Shown: one piece after another, positions 34,682-43,654 of the stretch
Layout of the letters: every line of letters begins with the position of its first letter
How positions within the stretch are numbered: the first letter of the stretch is position 1
Assembly (NCBI GenBank): GCA_963829585.1
Contig: CAWHJD010000028.1
Span: 62,001-126,000 of the forward strand
Source: Sva-07 sp963829585
Lineage (GTDB): Bacteria > Actinomycetota > Acidimicrobiia > Acidimicrobiales > Ilumatobacteraceae
Length of the DNA: 64,000 bases
Direction of reading: 5' to 3'
Notes under the pieces: generated by a model
Database searches by the model: none
What the model saw: the letters and a program-made list of their open reading frames with translations, nothing else
What the model was told of the DNA's origin: nothing
Program-made: the position numbers and the translations under genes

Positions 34682-34723
34682 TCAGTCGGCGAACCAGTTG
34701 GCTCAGTCGGCGAACCAGTTGGC
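34682..34723 (-). repeat. 21-base tandem duplication across the carotenoid oxygenase stop
   Basis: Two exact 21-base units begin TCAGTCGGCGAACCAG on the plus strand. On the coding strand the last codons ANWFAD and the stop are repeated immediately after the stop. Confidence 0.9.
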
Positions 34724-36091
34724 GTGGAATCCGATCGGCACACGCGCCGCCATCTTCACCCGCGCGACCGGCTCCGATTCGATGTCGTGCGCGTCGAGGA
34801 TGACGAGTTCCGATTGCTCGGTGACGCGGTCGGTCACGAAGCTCATGAGCCACCCGTCGTCCTCGGCCGTGCCGTCGGGATCCGCGACGAACACGTGCTC
34901 GCCACTCACCTCGGTGTCGCCGTAGTAGTGGGCCTGCGACGTGCCGGCGTCGAAGTCGTACTTCACCACGCCCTGGAAGTCGAACTCGAAGTCCCAGGTG
35001 CGCTGGGGGCAGTTGTAGGCGTACCGAGTGCGACGACCCGTGTACTGCTCGTTGACGCGCGGGAACTCGCCGGCCACGTCGTCGGTCTGCTCATCGGTGA
35101 CGGTGCCGGTGGTGAGATCGATCACCCAACGCCACGGCATCGGTTCGCGAGCGGCACCGGGGTTCTCGAACTGGAAACCACCCGGCATGTCGGACATCCG
35201 CGGCGCGCGGATCTCGATGGTGTTGCCCGACTCCCAGGCGTTGAAGAAGTGGACGACGTAGCAGTTGTCGGTCTCGAACCAACGGACGTCGTCGTTCGAC
35301 CCGCCGCGCGGAACGATGCCGATACGCGTGCCGTTGTCGGGCTTCCAGCTCATCGGTTCGCCACCGTCGAGCATGCGGTCCATGTCGAACACAGCTGGCG
35401 CGTCGAGGAAGATCGCGTAGTTCTCCGTGATCACGAAGTCGTGGATCATCACCGGGGCCGGGATGTCGATCTCGGTGGTGTGCACGAGCTCGCCGGCGGC
35501 GTTCACCTCGGAGTACCGCAGGTACGGCGCCATCGGGCTGTAGCCGAAGAAGAGCATCTCTCCGGTCGCCGGATCGATCTTCGGGTGAGCCGTCATCGGC
35601 CCCTGGAGGCGACCGCCGTACGTGTACTCGCCGAGCGTGGCGAGTTCATGGTCGAACTCGGTCGGCGGGCCGGCCTCGAGCAGCGCGAAGTACCTACCGG
35701 CATGGCGCACCGTGGCCGTGTTGGCGGTGTTCTTGAGCAGGCCACCCTCGGCGAGCACGTCGTCGTCGGGGAACCGGAAGTTGCTCATGCCGCCGTAGCA
35801 CGCGTGTCCGCGGGCACGTTCGGCGAGCAGACCCTTCGACTCGATCCAACGGTTCCGATATCGGGCCCTGCCGTCTTGCAGGTACACCGCATGCAGCATC
35901 CCGTCGCCATCGAACGGGTGGTATGCGCCGAGTGGAGCGAACTGCGGGTTCGGGCCCGTGCGCACGAACATGCCGCGCAGACCTGCGGGAATCTCTCCGA
36001 TCACCTCGAGGTCGGGATCGTCGCGCTCGTCGGTCACGGGGGCCATCAGCCCCTGCAGGAACGGTGTCTGCCAGGTGTCGAGATCAGTCAT
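34703..36091 (-). CDS. Carotenoid/stilbene cleavage oxygenase (RPE65 family)
   Basis: The 462-residue non-heme iron enzyme is a seven-bladed propeller whose four iron His are visible in TAHPKID, VMIHDFV, VVHFFNAW and GFHANWF. It opens with the family motif GMFVRTGPNPQFAP. It cleaves a C=C bond in apocarotenoids, stilbenes or related phenylpropenoids; the substrate is unknown. GAGGAG precedes ATG 36091. It is the third gene of P450, CoA ligase, oxygenase on one strand. Confidence 0.92.
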   Translation of the reverse strand: MTDLDTWQTPFLQGLMAPVTDERDDPDLEVIGEIPAGLRGMFVRTGPNPQFAPLGAYHPFDGDGMLHAVYLQDGRARYRNRWIESKGLLAERARGHACYGGMSNFRFPDDDVLAEGGLLKNTANTATVRHAGRYFALLEAGPPTEFDHELATLGEYTYGGRLQGPMTAHPKIDPATGEMLFFGYSPMAPYLRYSEVNAAGELVHTTEIDIPAPVMIHDFVITENYAIFLDAPAVFDMDRMLDGGEPMSWKPDNGTRIGIVPRGGSNDDVRWFETDNCYVVHFFNAWESGNTIEIRAPRMSDMPGGFQFENPGAAREPMPWRWVIDLTTGTVTDEQTDDVAGEFPRVNEQYTGRRTRYAYNCPQRTWDFEFDFQGVVKYDFDAGTSQAHYYGDTEVSGEHVFVADPDGTAEDDGWLMSFVTDRVTEQSELVILDAHDIESEPVARVKMAARVPIGFHANWFAD

Positions 36092-36146
36092 CGGTTCTCC
36101 TCGGGTCGTCGATCGTCATGCTGCTCCATCGTCATGTGCTCCATCG

Positions 36147-37712
36147 TCATCCGACCCGGCGATCATGACCCACCCAGAACGGCTCGCGCAGGTCCTTCTT
36201 CAGCACCTTGCCACTGGGATTGCGTGGCAGCATCTCGACCCAGTCGACACTCGTCGGACACTTGAACGTCGCCAGTCGCTCCTTGGCGTAGGCGATGAGC
36301 TCGGCCTCGGTGACGTCGGAGTCGGGGGCCCTCACGACGATCGCCTTGGCGGTCTCGCCCCACTTCTCGTCCGGCACGCCGATCACGGCCACGTCGGCGA
36401 CGCCCGGGTGACCCATCAGCACGTTCTCGACCTCCGCCGGGTACACGTTCTCGCCGCCCGACACGATCATGTCCTTCACCCGGTCGTGGATGTAGAGGTA
36501 CCCGTCGGCGTCGAGGTAGCCGGCATCGCCCGACTTGAACCACCCGTCGGGTGTCACCGACTTGGCGGTCTCCTCCGGCTGGTTCCAGTAGCCGATCATC
36601 ACCTGTGGTGATCGGATCCAGATCTCGCCGACCTCGCCGACCTCGCACTCACGATCGTCGTCACCCACGATCCTCAATTCGACTCCCGGTCCCGGGAGGC
36701 CGCACGAGCGGAGCCGGTGACGGTTGGGCCCGCTCGGATCGTGGTCGTCCGGCGGCAGGTTCACCACCGCACCCGTCGTCTCCGTCAATCCGTAGGCCTG
36801 CCAGAACTTGCAGGGCGCGAACATCTCGACACAGCGCGCCAGGACGTCCTCGCTGATCGGCGACGCGCCGTAGACGAGCACCCGCAGGCTCGAGTAGTCG
36901 GCGTCCGCGACGCCCGGCACCATCAGCATGAACTGCAGTACCGCCGGCACGAGGAACGCGTGCGTGATGCGCTCCTGTTCGATCGTGCGGATCAACGCCG
37001 CCGGATCGAGCTCGCGGAAGATCACCGACGTGCACCCCTCGTACATGCCGGCGACGGCCCAGCCGCCACCGCCGATGTGGAACAGCGGCATGGCGATCAG
37101 GTTCACGGCGTCCGGCGTCAGCTCCCACATCTCCCTCGCCAGCGGGAGCAGGCTGAAGAAGTTGTCGTTGCTGAGCATGACGCCCTTCGGCCGTCCCGTC
37201 GTGCCGGAGGAGTACAGCTGGAACGCCACGTCGCCGCTGGCGGAGGACGCGCCGGGGTCGTCGGCCGGGAAGGAGGCCACCCAGTCCTCGTATGACTCGT
37301 AGCCGTCGTGTCCGCCGATCACCAGGATCCGGGTGACCGTGTTCAGGTTGGCGGCGATGGCGTCGAGGATCGTGACGAAGTCGGGGCCGACCACCAGCAC
37401 CTTGGCCTGTGCGTCGTTGACGATGTACTCGACCTCGGGTGCAGCGAGTCGCCAGTTGACGTCGACGCACACGGCGTTGACGAGCGCCGCTCCGAAGAAC
37501 ACCTCGAAGTGTTCGATGCCGTTCTTGTCGAGGAAGGCCACTCGGTCCTGCGACCCGACACCGTCGGCGACGAGCCCCTGCGCGACCTGGGCCGAGCGCG
37601 AGTGGAGCTCGGCCCACGTGAGTCGACGGGCGTCCTGGACCAGGGCCGTGTGCTCCGCCCGATCGGCTCCGTGCGCACGAAGGATGTCGGCCAGGCTCGT
37701 GATGTTCCCCAT
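36147..37712 (-). CDS. Acyl-CoA synthetase (AMP-binding, FadD-like)
   Basis: The 521-residue enzyme activates a carboxylic acid to its CoA thioester through an acyl-AMP. Motifs: YSSGTTGRPKGVM (P-loop), YGLTETTGAV, DGWFKSGDAGYLDADGYL and the C-terminal Lys in NPSGKVLKKDLRE. ATG 37712 lies 8 bases after a TACGGT box. It lies 29 bases downstream of the P450 and 55 bases upstream of the carotenoid oxygenase, suggesting a shared pathway. Confidence 0.93.
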   Translation of the reverse strand: MGNITSLADILRAHGADRAEHTALVQDARRLTWAELHSRSAQVAQGLVADGVGSQDRVAFLDKNGIEHFEVFFGAALVNAVCVDVNWRLAAPEVEYIVNDAQAKVLVVGPDFVTILDAIAANLNTVTRILVIGGHDGYESYEDWVASFPADDPGASSASGDVAFQLYSSGTTGRPKGVMLSNDNFFSLLPLAREMWELTPDAVNLIAMPLFHIGGGGWAVAGMYEGCTSVIFRELDPAALIRTIEQERITHAFLVPAVLQFMLMVPGVADADYSSLRVLVYGASPISEDVLARCVEMFAPCKFWQAYGLTETTGAVVNLPPDDHDPSGPNRHRLRSCGLPGPGVELRIVGDDDRECEVGEVGEIWIRSPQVMIGYWNQPEETAKSVTPDGWFKSGDAGYLDADGYLYIHDRVKDMIVSGGENVYPAEVENVLMGHPGVADVAVIGVPDEKWGETAKAIVVRAPDSDVTEAELIAYAKERLATFKCPTSVDWVEMLPRNPSGKVLKKDLREPFWVGHDRRVG

Positions 37713-37720
37713 GGCGGCAA

Positions 37721-37726
37721 ACCGTA
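37721..37726 (-). promoter_or_regulatory. -10 box TACGGT of the CoA ligase gene
   Basis: It sits in the 29-base gap behind the P450 gene, so the ligase may also be transcribed alone. Confidence 0.45.
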
Positions 37727-37741
37727 GCGACCGCGTCGGTT

Positions 37742-38944
37742 TCAACCGGCGCGCCGGGTGTAGCCGAGACCGAACGACCGCACGGCGCGGGCGAAGATGT
37801 TGGCCTCGACGTCGGGCTCCTCGAGCACGCGCAGATCCGTGACCCGTGCGCTCATCTGGCCGAACACTGCGGCCAGGGCGGCGCGGGCGACGTGGGTGCC
37901 GATGCAGAGGTGGGTGCCGAAGCCGAACGCGACGTGGGGGTTCGGGTGGCGTCGGATGTCGAACGTGAACGGATCTGCGAAGACGGCCTCGTCGCGGTTC
38001 GCCGACGGGTACAGCAGGACGAGCCGATCGCCCGCGGCGATCTCCTGGCCTCCGACGACGTCGTCGGAGATCGCCCGCCGGAACATGTTGTTGAGCGGCG
38101 TCACCCACCGCAGGACCTCCTCGACCGCGCCGGGAACGAGCGTCGGGTCCGCCGCCATGGCCTCCCACTGATCGGGGTGGTCGACGAAGACGCGGAGCCC
38201 GTGGGAGATCGCGGTCCGGGTGGTCTCGGCGCCGCCGGCGATGAAGAGGCCGACCTCGTGGACGATGTTCTCGGGCGACAGCGGCTGGTCGTCGATCGTC
38301 GAATGCACCCACGTGCTGATCAGGTCGTCGGTGGGGTTGGCGTACTTGTCGGCGGCCACCTCGCCGAGCACCCCGACGAACTCCATGTTCGCCGCCATGA
38401 ACTCGGTGAAGATCCGGCCGTCGCGGTCGCGCATGTCGGTGCGCATGAGGCGTTCGGACCACGACTTGAGCTCGGGCCAGTACGACTCGGGAAACCCGAG
38501 CAGCCGGGCAGTCAGGCGTGCGGGGAGTTGGCCCGACAGTGCACCCACGACCTCCATCTCGTCGCCGGCGCCGAGCGCGGCGTCGAGGAGTTCGGTGGCG
38601 AGCGCGGCGATCTCGGCCTGACGCTCCCCGACGGACTTGCCGGTGAGCATCGGCTGCACGAGCATGCGCTGCTGGCGGTGCCGGGGATCGTCCTGGGCGA
38701 TCATGTTGACCTCGGTCGGCGACCACAGTGCCCGGTAACCGAGGCCGGAGACGAACACCGTCGATCGGCGCTCGACGTCCATCAGATCGGCATGGCGCGT
38801 GATCCCCCACAGACCGTTGCGCGCATCGCGGTACACCGGCTCGTTCGCCCGCATCCAGGCCCACACATCGTGCGGATTGCGCTGGTACAGCTCGGGGTCG
38901 AGCAGGTCGGCGACGAGGCGATCGGGTGGCGTGACGGTCGTCAT
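37742..38944 (-). CDS. Cytochrome P450
   Basis: The 400-residue soluble P450 has the heme loop FGFGTHLCIGTHVAR (Cys about 347), the I-helix AGGAETTR and the ExxR in EEVLRW. No membrane anchor is seen. It resembles bacterial CYPs acting on terpenoids, steroids or fatty acids. No ferredoxin gene is adjacent. ATG 38944 was chosen over 38971 because only the shorter form starts at a usual distance from the core. Confidence 0.93.
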   Translation of the reverse strand: MTTVTPPDRLVADLLDPELYQRNPHDVWAWMRANEPVYRDARNGLWGITRHADLMDVERRSTVFVSGLGYRALWSPTEVNMIAQDDPRHRQQRMLVQPMLTGKSVGERQAEIAALATELLDAALGAGDEMEVVGALSGQLPARLTARLLGFPESYWPELKSWSERLMRTDMRDRDGRIFTEFMAANMEFVGVLGEVAADKYANPTDDLISTWVHSTIDDQPLSPENIVHEVGLFIAGGAETTRTAISHGLRVFVDHPDQWEAMAADPTLVPGAVEEVLRWVTPLNNMFRRAISDDVVGGQEIAAGDRLVLLYPSANRDEAVFADPFTFDIRRHPNPHVAFGFGTHLCIGTHVARAALAAVFGQMSARVTDLRVLEEPDVEANIFARAVRSFGLGYTRRAG

Positions 38945-39013
38945 CGGCTCATGGTCGCAGACCGACGCCACGCGGCGCGACCCAGACGAGCCGTCGGCCG
39001 TTGCGGATCCGTA

Positions 39014-39046
39014 CCGGTCTTTCCGGACCCGACCCCGAAAGACCGG
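39014..39046. terminator. Terminator-like hairpin after the nitroreductase gene
   Basis: Perfect 10-bp arms CCGGTCTTTC/GAAAGACCGG enclose a 13-base loop, 15 bases beyond the nitroreductase stop and upstream of the P450. Confidence 0.6.
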
Positions 39047-39061
39047 CTTCCGTGGAGCGGT

Positions 39062-39731
39062 TCAGTCGCGGCGACGGTCGCCGTAGGTGTTCCAGTGGGT
39101 GACCGCGCTCGCCGGCTTGCGGGGGGCCACGCCGAAGTGGCCGGCTGGTCGACCCATCGGGATGCAGGCGGCGATCTCGTAGCGCGGTGACCCGTCGTCG
39201 TTCGCCGGCACCCCGAGTGCGGCGAGGGTCTCGTCGGCGTGGATCCTGATGACGGTCGTCAGCGACGTCCCGATCCCGAGGGCACGGGCCGCCACACAGA
39301 AGTTCTGGACCGCTGGATAGACGCTGGCATCCAGGCGCCCGATGTCCATCGGGCCCTCGTCGTCCGACGGCGTCCACGGGATGATCGGCTGCAGGAAGAA
39401 CACGATCGCCGGTGCCTCGTGCACGTGGTCGGCGAGGTGGCGGCTGGCGGCCCTGGTCTTGCGCCACGACTCCGCGGCCGCCTCGTCGCGGAATGCGCTG
39501 GCATCGGGCAACGACTTCTCGTAGCGGTCGAACGACTGTCGGTACCAGCGGGCGATGTCGGTCTTGCGCTCGCGCGTCGGTCACCACCACGTACTGCTGC
39601 GGCTGCACGTTGCCCCCGCTCGGCGCCTGTTGCGCGGCGCGCAGACAGATACCGATCTCGTCGTCGGTGACGGGTTCGTCGCTGAACCGACGAATCGCCC
39701 GCGTGGTCATGATCGCCTCGATTGCGTCCAT
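39062..39731 (-). CDS. FMN-dependent nitroreductase family protein (apparent 2-base frameshift)
   Basis: The N-terminus MDAIEAIMTTRAIRRF, then PSGGNVQPQQYVVVTD, is the FMN-binding start of a nitroreductase. The rest (KTDIARWYRQSFDRYEK, ALGIGTSLT, FGVAPRKP) continues in another frame from about 39570. Restoring CG in GACGCGCGCGAGCGC at that point gives a continuous 223-residue protein of normal length. TACGGT lies 6 bases before ATG 39731. The substrate is unknown. Confidence 0.88.
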
Positions 39732-39737
39732 CCGCCG

Positions 39738-39743
39738 ACCGTA
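39738..39743 (-). promoter_or_regulatory. -10 box TACGGT of the nitroreductase gene
   Basis: It lies 6 bases before the ATG. Confidence 0.5.
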
Positions 39744-39810
39744 CTCCCGCACGCTCGCCCACCCCCTCTCTGCCGCGCCCTCCCGCACCCTCCCGCCCGC
39801 ACCGCACCGA

Positions 39811-39863
39811 CGGTTTGCGTGACGGTTCCATTGGCCCGCCCCAACCGAAGTGCAACGCAAACG
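39811..39863. repeat. Dispersed structured element, family B, copy 2
   Basis: The first 19 bases, the central CCGCCCCAACC and the last 13 bases are identical to copy 1 at 17063-17115; bases 20-25 and 37-40 of the element differ. It lies 21 bases beyond the stop of the flavin monooxygenase-like gene. Confidence 0.8.
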
Positions 39864-39884
39864 GTCCGGGGGGACGGTCTGGGG

Positions 39885-41021
39885 TCAGAACATGGAGGTG
39901 TCGACGTCGAGGCCGAGCAAAAGCTTGCCGATGGTCTCGTTCAACTTCGGTGCCGTCTGGATGTGCTGGGTGACGATGTGCGCATCGCGCAGGCAACGGC
40001 CGAGCGGGCTCGTGTCGTAGACCGCGGTTCCACCCGCCAGCGTGAAGGCGGCGTCGGCCACCTCGGCGGACACCGACGCCGCATGGGTCGCGGCCAGCCG
40101 GATGCCCGTGCGTGCCGTGACCGTCACTTCACGACCGGCGAGCGCCGAGTCCCACGCCGACCCCAGTTCGTCGAGCAGGAACGCCCACGCGGCGCGAAGC
40201 CTGCCTTCGGCGCGCGCCACCTCGACCTGCGTGAAGCCACTCTGCGCGAGCGTCTTCGACGAGTACTGCGGCTTCTTGCCGTGGGCGAGGTCGACCAGCT
40301 CGTCGAGCGCGCGCCGGGCGACGCCCAGACCCACCGCCGACACGCCGGCGGCGAGCAGTGTGAAGTTCGGGAACATCGACAGCGGCGTCGTCACGACCGG
40401 CCGGGTCACGCCCGGCTGGATGGTCCGCTCGGCAGCGACGAAGGCGTCGGTCACCGAGTAGTCCAGCGAGCCCGACCCCCGCATGCCCGTCGTGTGCCAC
40501 GTGTCGTGGAAGGTGACGGCCGACTGCGGGAACCAGCAGAGCCGGAAGGTCCCGTCGTCGCACAGGGTGCCGCCGAGGATCCATCGGCTGTGCTGCGTAC
40601 CGCTCCCCCACGCCCACCGTCCGGTCACGGCGAAGCCGGCGACCCCGTCGCTCGACGTGGCCACACCCTTGCCGTTCGGAGCGAACACACCTCCGGTGAT
40701 CGACGTCGGGTCACCGTAGATCTCCCGTGCCGCGTCGGCGGGGAGGAACGCCGCCATCGACGACGTCGTCGAAGCGATCATCGTGCACCAGCCCGCCGCG
40801 CCGTCGGCGTGGGCGACCGTGGCGATCGCCTCCACCATCGTTGCCGGGTCCACCTCTGGCCCCCCGTAGACCTGGGGAACACACATCCGCATCAGGCCGG
40901 CGTCGGCGAGCGCCTTGACGGTCGGCAGCGGTAATCGACGAAGCCGCTCACCGTCATCGGCATGCGCTTCGACCAGTTCGGCGAGGTCGCGTGCGGCCTC
41001 GACGATCGTTGCAGTCCCCAT
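39885..41021 (-). CDS. Acyl-CoA dehydrogenase-fold protein, probably a group D flavin monooxygenase
   Basis: The 378-residue protein resembles HsaA-like two-component monooxygenases rather than true dehydrogenases: AGLMRMCVPQVYGG, HADGAAGWC, FAVTGRWAWGSGTQHSRW and CLRDAHIVTQHIQTAPKL. Such enzymes hydroxylate aromatic or steroid intermediates using reduced flavin from a partner reductase. No reductase of the usual kind is adjacent, though a nitroreductase lies downstream. ATG 41021 has TACAGT 6 bases upstream. Confidence 0.85.
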   Translation of the reverse strand: MGTATIVEAARDLAELVEAHADDGERLRRLPLPTVKALADAGLMRMCVPQVYGGPEVDPATMVEAIATVAHADGAAGWCTMIASTTSSMAAFLPADAAREIYGDPTSITGGVFAPNGKGVATSSDGVAGFAVTGRWAWGSGTQHSRWILGGTLCDDGTFRLCWFPQSAVTFHDTWHTTGMRGSGSLDYSVTDAFVAAERTIQPGVTRPVVTTPLSMFPNFTLLAAGVSAVGLGVARRALDELVDLAHGKKPQYSSKTLAQSGFTQVEVARAEGRLRAAWAFLLDELGSAWDSALAGREVTVTARTGIRLAATHAASVSAEVADAAFTLAGGTAVYDTSPLGRCLRDAHIVTQHIQTAPKLNETIGKLLLGLDVDTSMF

Positions 41022-41027
41022 GTCACG

Positions 41028-41033
41028 ACTGTA
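41028..41033 (-). promoter_or_regulatory. -10 box TACAGT of the monooxygenase-like gene
   Basis: It lies 6 bases before the ATG in a 150-base divergent region. Confidence 0.5.
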
Positions 41034-41158
41034 GGTGCGCCGCGCAGGCCCTGCAGGAACCGGGAGCCGGTCCTGATCGTCGGGAACCGAGTCGGCGGTC
41101 GTTCCCGCAGTGTGGCCGAGCCGGGCCACTCGGTGGCCACGAGCTCGTCGAAGTGGTC

Positions 41159-41164
41159 TACGGT
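41159..41164 (+). promoter_or_regulatory. -10 box TACGGT of the second LLM gene
   Basis: It lies 7 bases before GTG 41172 and decides that start. Confidence 0.5.
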
Positions 41165-41171
41165 CAGAGGT

Positions 41172-41957
41172 GTGAAGTTCGGCTTCGTGGTCCCCTGGGG
41201 CGACGCCGACGATGTCGGTGACCTCGCCGCTGCAGCCGAGAACGCGGGCTGGGACGGGTTGTTCGTGTGGGAACCGGTCTGGGGCGTCGATGCATGGATC
41301 TCGCTCGGGCTCGCGGCAGTACGCACCTCGAAGATCCGGCTCGGCACACTGCTCACTCCGCCGTCGCGACGACGTCCGTGGGAGCTGGCGAGCCAGGTCG
41401 CCACCGTCGATCGCCTGTCGAACGGGCGGGTCACCCTGTCGGTCGGGTTGGGCGCGATCGACTCGGGGTTCGAAACGTTCGGCGAGGAGTGCGACCGGCG
41501 TGTGCGGTCCGAGCTGATGGACGAATGCCTCGACATCGTGTGCGGGCTGTGGAGCGGCCAGCCGTTCACGTACGAGGGCACGCACTACCAGGTGGCCGCC
41601 ACGGAATTCCCGACGATCGGCAACGTCGTGCAGGAACCTCGGGTCCCGATCTGGTGCGTCGCGGCGGTCGGTCGCGAGAAGTCGGTGGCCCGAGCGATGC
41701 GTTGGGACGGCATGATCCCGCAGGTGCTCGAGGCCGGAACGGTCCGCCAACCTCATCTCGACGAGGTCGCCGCCCTGCGCGACTCGGTCGTCGACGGCTA
41801 CGACATCGTGATCGAAGGCACGACGACGGAACACTCCCCCGCCGCGTACGGGGACGCCGGTGCCACCTGGTGGATCGAGTCGATGTGGGACGCGATGGCC
41901 GAGCACTCCCCCGTCACGGCCGCCTACGACCGGCTGCTCCAGGGCCCGCCCGGCTGA
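41172..41957 (+). CDS. LLM-class F420-dependent oxidoreductase, short form
   Basis: The 261-residue luciferase-like barrel begins MKFGFVVPWGDADDV and shows AGWDGLFVWEPVWG, TSKIRLGTLLTPPSRRRPWE and GRVTLSVGLGA. It is shorter than the LLM protein encoded at 28521-29564. The substrate is not predictable. An acyl-CoA synthetase gene follows after 65 bases with its own -10 box. Confidence 0.9.
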   Translation: MKFGFVVPWGDADDVGDLAAAAENAGWDGLFVWEPVWGVDAWISLGLAAVRTSKIRLGTLLTPPSRRRPWELASQVATVDRLSNGRVTLSVGLGAIDSGFETFGEECDRRVRSELMDECLDIVCGLWSGQPFTYEGTHYQVAATEFPTIGNVVQEPRVPIWCVAAVGREKSVARAMRWDGMIPQVLEAGTVRQPHLDEVAALRDSVVDGYDIVIEGTTTEHSPAAYGDAGATWWIESMWDAMAEHSPVTAAYDRLLQGPPG

Positions 41958-42009
41958 CTCTGCGTCGGCGTGTTCGCAGGCTGAGTCGGCCGGCCGATCC
42001 ACGCACCGC

Positions 42010-42015
42010 TACCGT
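42010..42015 (+). promoter_or_regulatory. -10 box TACCGT of the second CoA ligase
   Basis: It lies 7 bases before GTG 42023. Confidence 0.5.
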
Positions 42016-42022
42016 CGACCGC

Positions 42023-43645
42023 GTGACGACAACCGAGACCGGATGGAACTTCGCCGACCTGTGGGAGACCGTGGCGACGCGCATCCCCGACGCGCTGGCG
42101 CAACAGCAGGGTGACCGCTCCCACACGTGGGCCGACTTCAATCGGCGGGCGAACGGGGTCGCCGCTGCACTCCTGCGACCCGACTCGGCCGAGCAGGACA
42201 AGGTCGCGCAGTACCTCTACAACTCCCCGGAGTACCTCGAGTCGATCTTCGCGGCCTTCAAGGCGGGTTTCGCCGTGGTCAACACCAACTATCGCTATGC
42301 CGCCGACGAGTTGGTGTACCTCTGGGACAACGCCGACGCCACAGCGGTCGTGTTCCACGGCGCGTTCGTCGAGCAGTGCGAGGCAGTCCGCGATCGGGTG
42401 CCCAAGATCACGATGTGGCTCTGGGTCGACGACGGATCCGGCCCGTGCCCCGCGTGGGCCACGCCGTACGAGGACGCCGCGAGCGCAGGCACCGACGACA
42501 ACGTGCGGGCGCCCTGGGGCCGATCGGGCGACCACCTCCTGTTGCTCTACACCGGCGGCACCACCGGCATGCCCAAGGGCGTGATGTGGCGCCAGGACGA
42601 CCTGTTCGGCGTACTCGACGCGAACAACAAGAAGCGGATGCCACCCGAGCAGGACCTCGAGGCAGTCGCCGACCGGATCGACAGGCCGGGCCCGCGCAAC
42701 ATGCCGGCAGCCCCGCTCATGCACGGCACCGGGTTGTTCAACGCAATCAGCAACCTGATGATCGGCGGGTCGATCACCACGATGGAGGGTCGCCACTTCA
42801 GCGCCGAGGAGTTCCTCGACGACGTGCAGCGCCACGGCATCAACTCGACCTCGATCGTCGGCGACGCGTTCGCCAAGCCCATCCTGCGGGCGCTCGACAA
42901 CGAGCCCGATCGGTGGGACATCTCCACGCTCCGCGTCATCGTGTCGTCGGGGGTGATGTGGTCGAAGGAGTCCAAGGAAGGCCTGCTGCGCCACAATCCG
43001 CGTCTGATCATGGTCGACTCGCTCGGCTCCAGCGAAGCGATCGGGATGGCGACCAACACCACGACGTCGGAGTCGAGCGGCGAGACCGCCAAGTTCGAAC
43101 TCGGCGCGACCACGCGAGTGGTCACCGACGACGGACGCGATGTCGTGCCCGGTTCGGGAGAACTCGGCCGAGTGGCGCTGCGTGGACGCACGCCGATCGG
43201 GTACTACAAGGACGAGGCCAAGTCGGCCCAGACGTTCGTCGTCATCGACGGCGAGCGGTACTCCATACCCGGCGACTACGCCACCGTCGAGGCCGACGGC
43301 ACGGTCACCCTGCTCGGCCGCGGCAGCCAGTGCATCAACACCGGCGGCGAGAAGGTGTACCCGGAGGAGGTCGAGGAATGCCTGAAACTGCACCCGTCCG
43401 TGGCCGACGCCGCCGTGGTCGGTGTGCCCGACGAGAAGTGGGGCGAGGCGATCACCGCGCTCGTCGAACCACACGCCGGCGACGAGGTCGACGAAGCAGC
43501 CCTGATCGCCCACGTCAAGTCACGGCTCGCGGCGTACAAGGCGCCGAAGCGAGTGGTCGCCGTGACGTCGATCGGACGCGCCGCCAACGGCAAACTGGAC
43601 TACAAGAAGCTCCGTTCGGACGCCATCGCCCAACCGGCTGTCTAA
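42023..43645 (+). CDS. Acyl-CoA synthetase (FadD-like)
   Basis: The 540-residue enzyme has LLYTGGTTGMPKGVMWRQ, SLGSSEAIGMATN, a GDYATVEADGTVTLLGRG core motif and the C-terminal catalytic Lys in NGKLDYKKLRSD. The insertion after MWRQDDLFG resembles actinobacterial ligases for sterol side chains and other bulky acids. It is separate from the ligase at 36147-37712, to which it is only distantly similar. The substrate is inferred to be a long or cyclic acid. Confidence 0.93.
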   Translation: MTTTETGWNFADLWETVATRIPDALAQQQGDRSHTWADFNRRANGVAAALLRPDSAEQDKVAQYLYNSPEYLESIFAAFKAGFAVVNTNYRYAADELVYLWDNADATAVVFHGAFVEQCEAVRDRVPKITMWLWVDDGSGPCPAWATPYEDAASAGTDDNVRAPWGRSGDHLLLLYTGGTTGMPKGVMWRQDDLFGVLDANNKKRMPPEQDLEAVADRIDRPGPRNMPAAPLMHGTGLFNAISNLMIGGSITTMEGRHFSAEEFLDDVQRHGINSTSIVGDAFAKPILRALDNEPDRWDISTLRVIVSSGVMWSKESKEGLLRHNPRLIMVDSLGSSEAIGMATNTTTSESSGETAKFELGATTRVVTDDGRDVVPGSGELGRVALRGRTPIGYYKDEAKSAQTFVVIDGERYSIPGDYATVEADGTVTLLGRGSQCINTGGEKVYPEEVEECLKLHPSVADAAVVGVPDEKWGEAITALVEPHAGDEVDEAALIAHVKSRLAAYKAPKRVVAVTSIGRAANGKLDYKKLRSDAIAQPAV

Positions 43646-43648
43646 CCT
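43643..43648 (+). promoter_or_regulatory. -10 box TAACCT of the phosphoglucomutase gene
   Basis: It overlaps the TAA stop of the CoA ligase and lies 6 bases before GTG 43655. Confidence 0.45.
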
Positions 43649-43654
43649 GGCCGC

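Noticed and set aside
32263..34803. 846-codon plus-strand frame opposite typA and across TSUP
   Set aside because: Antisense shadow; it runs through two well-supported genes in other frames.
41111..41145. GTGGCC/GGCCAC inverted repeat in the divergent region before the second LLM gene
   Set aside because: Asymmetric arms with a 3-base insertion; too weak to call.
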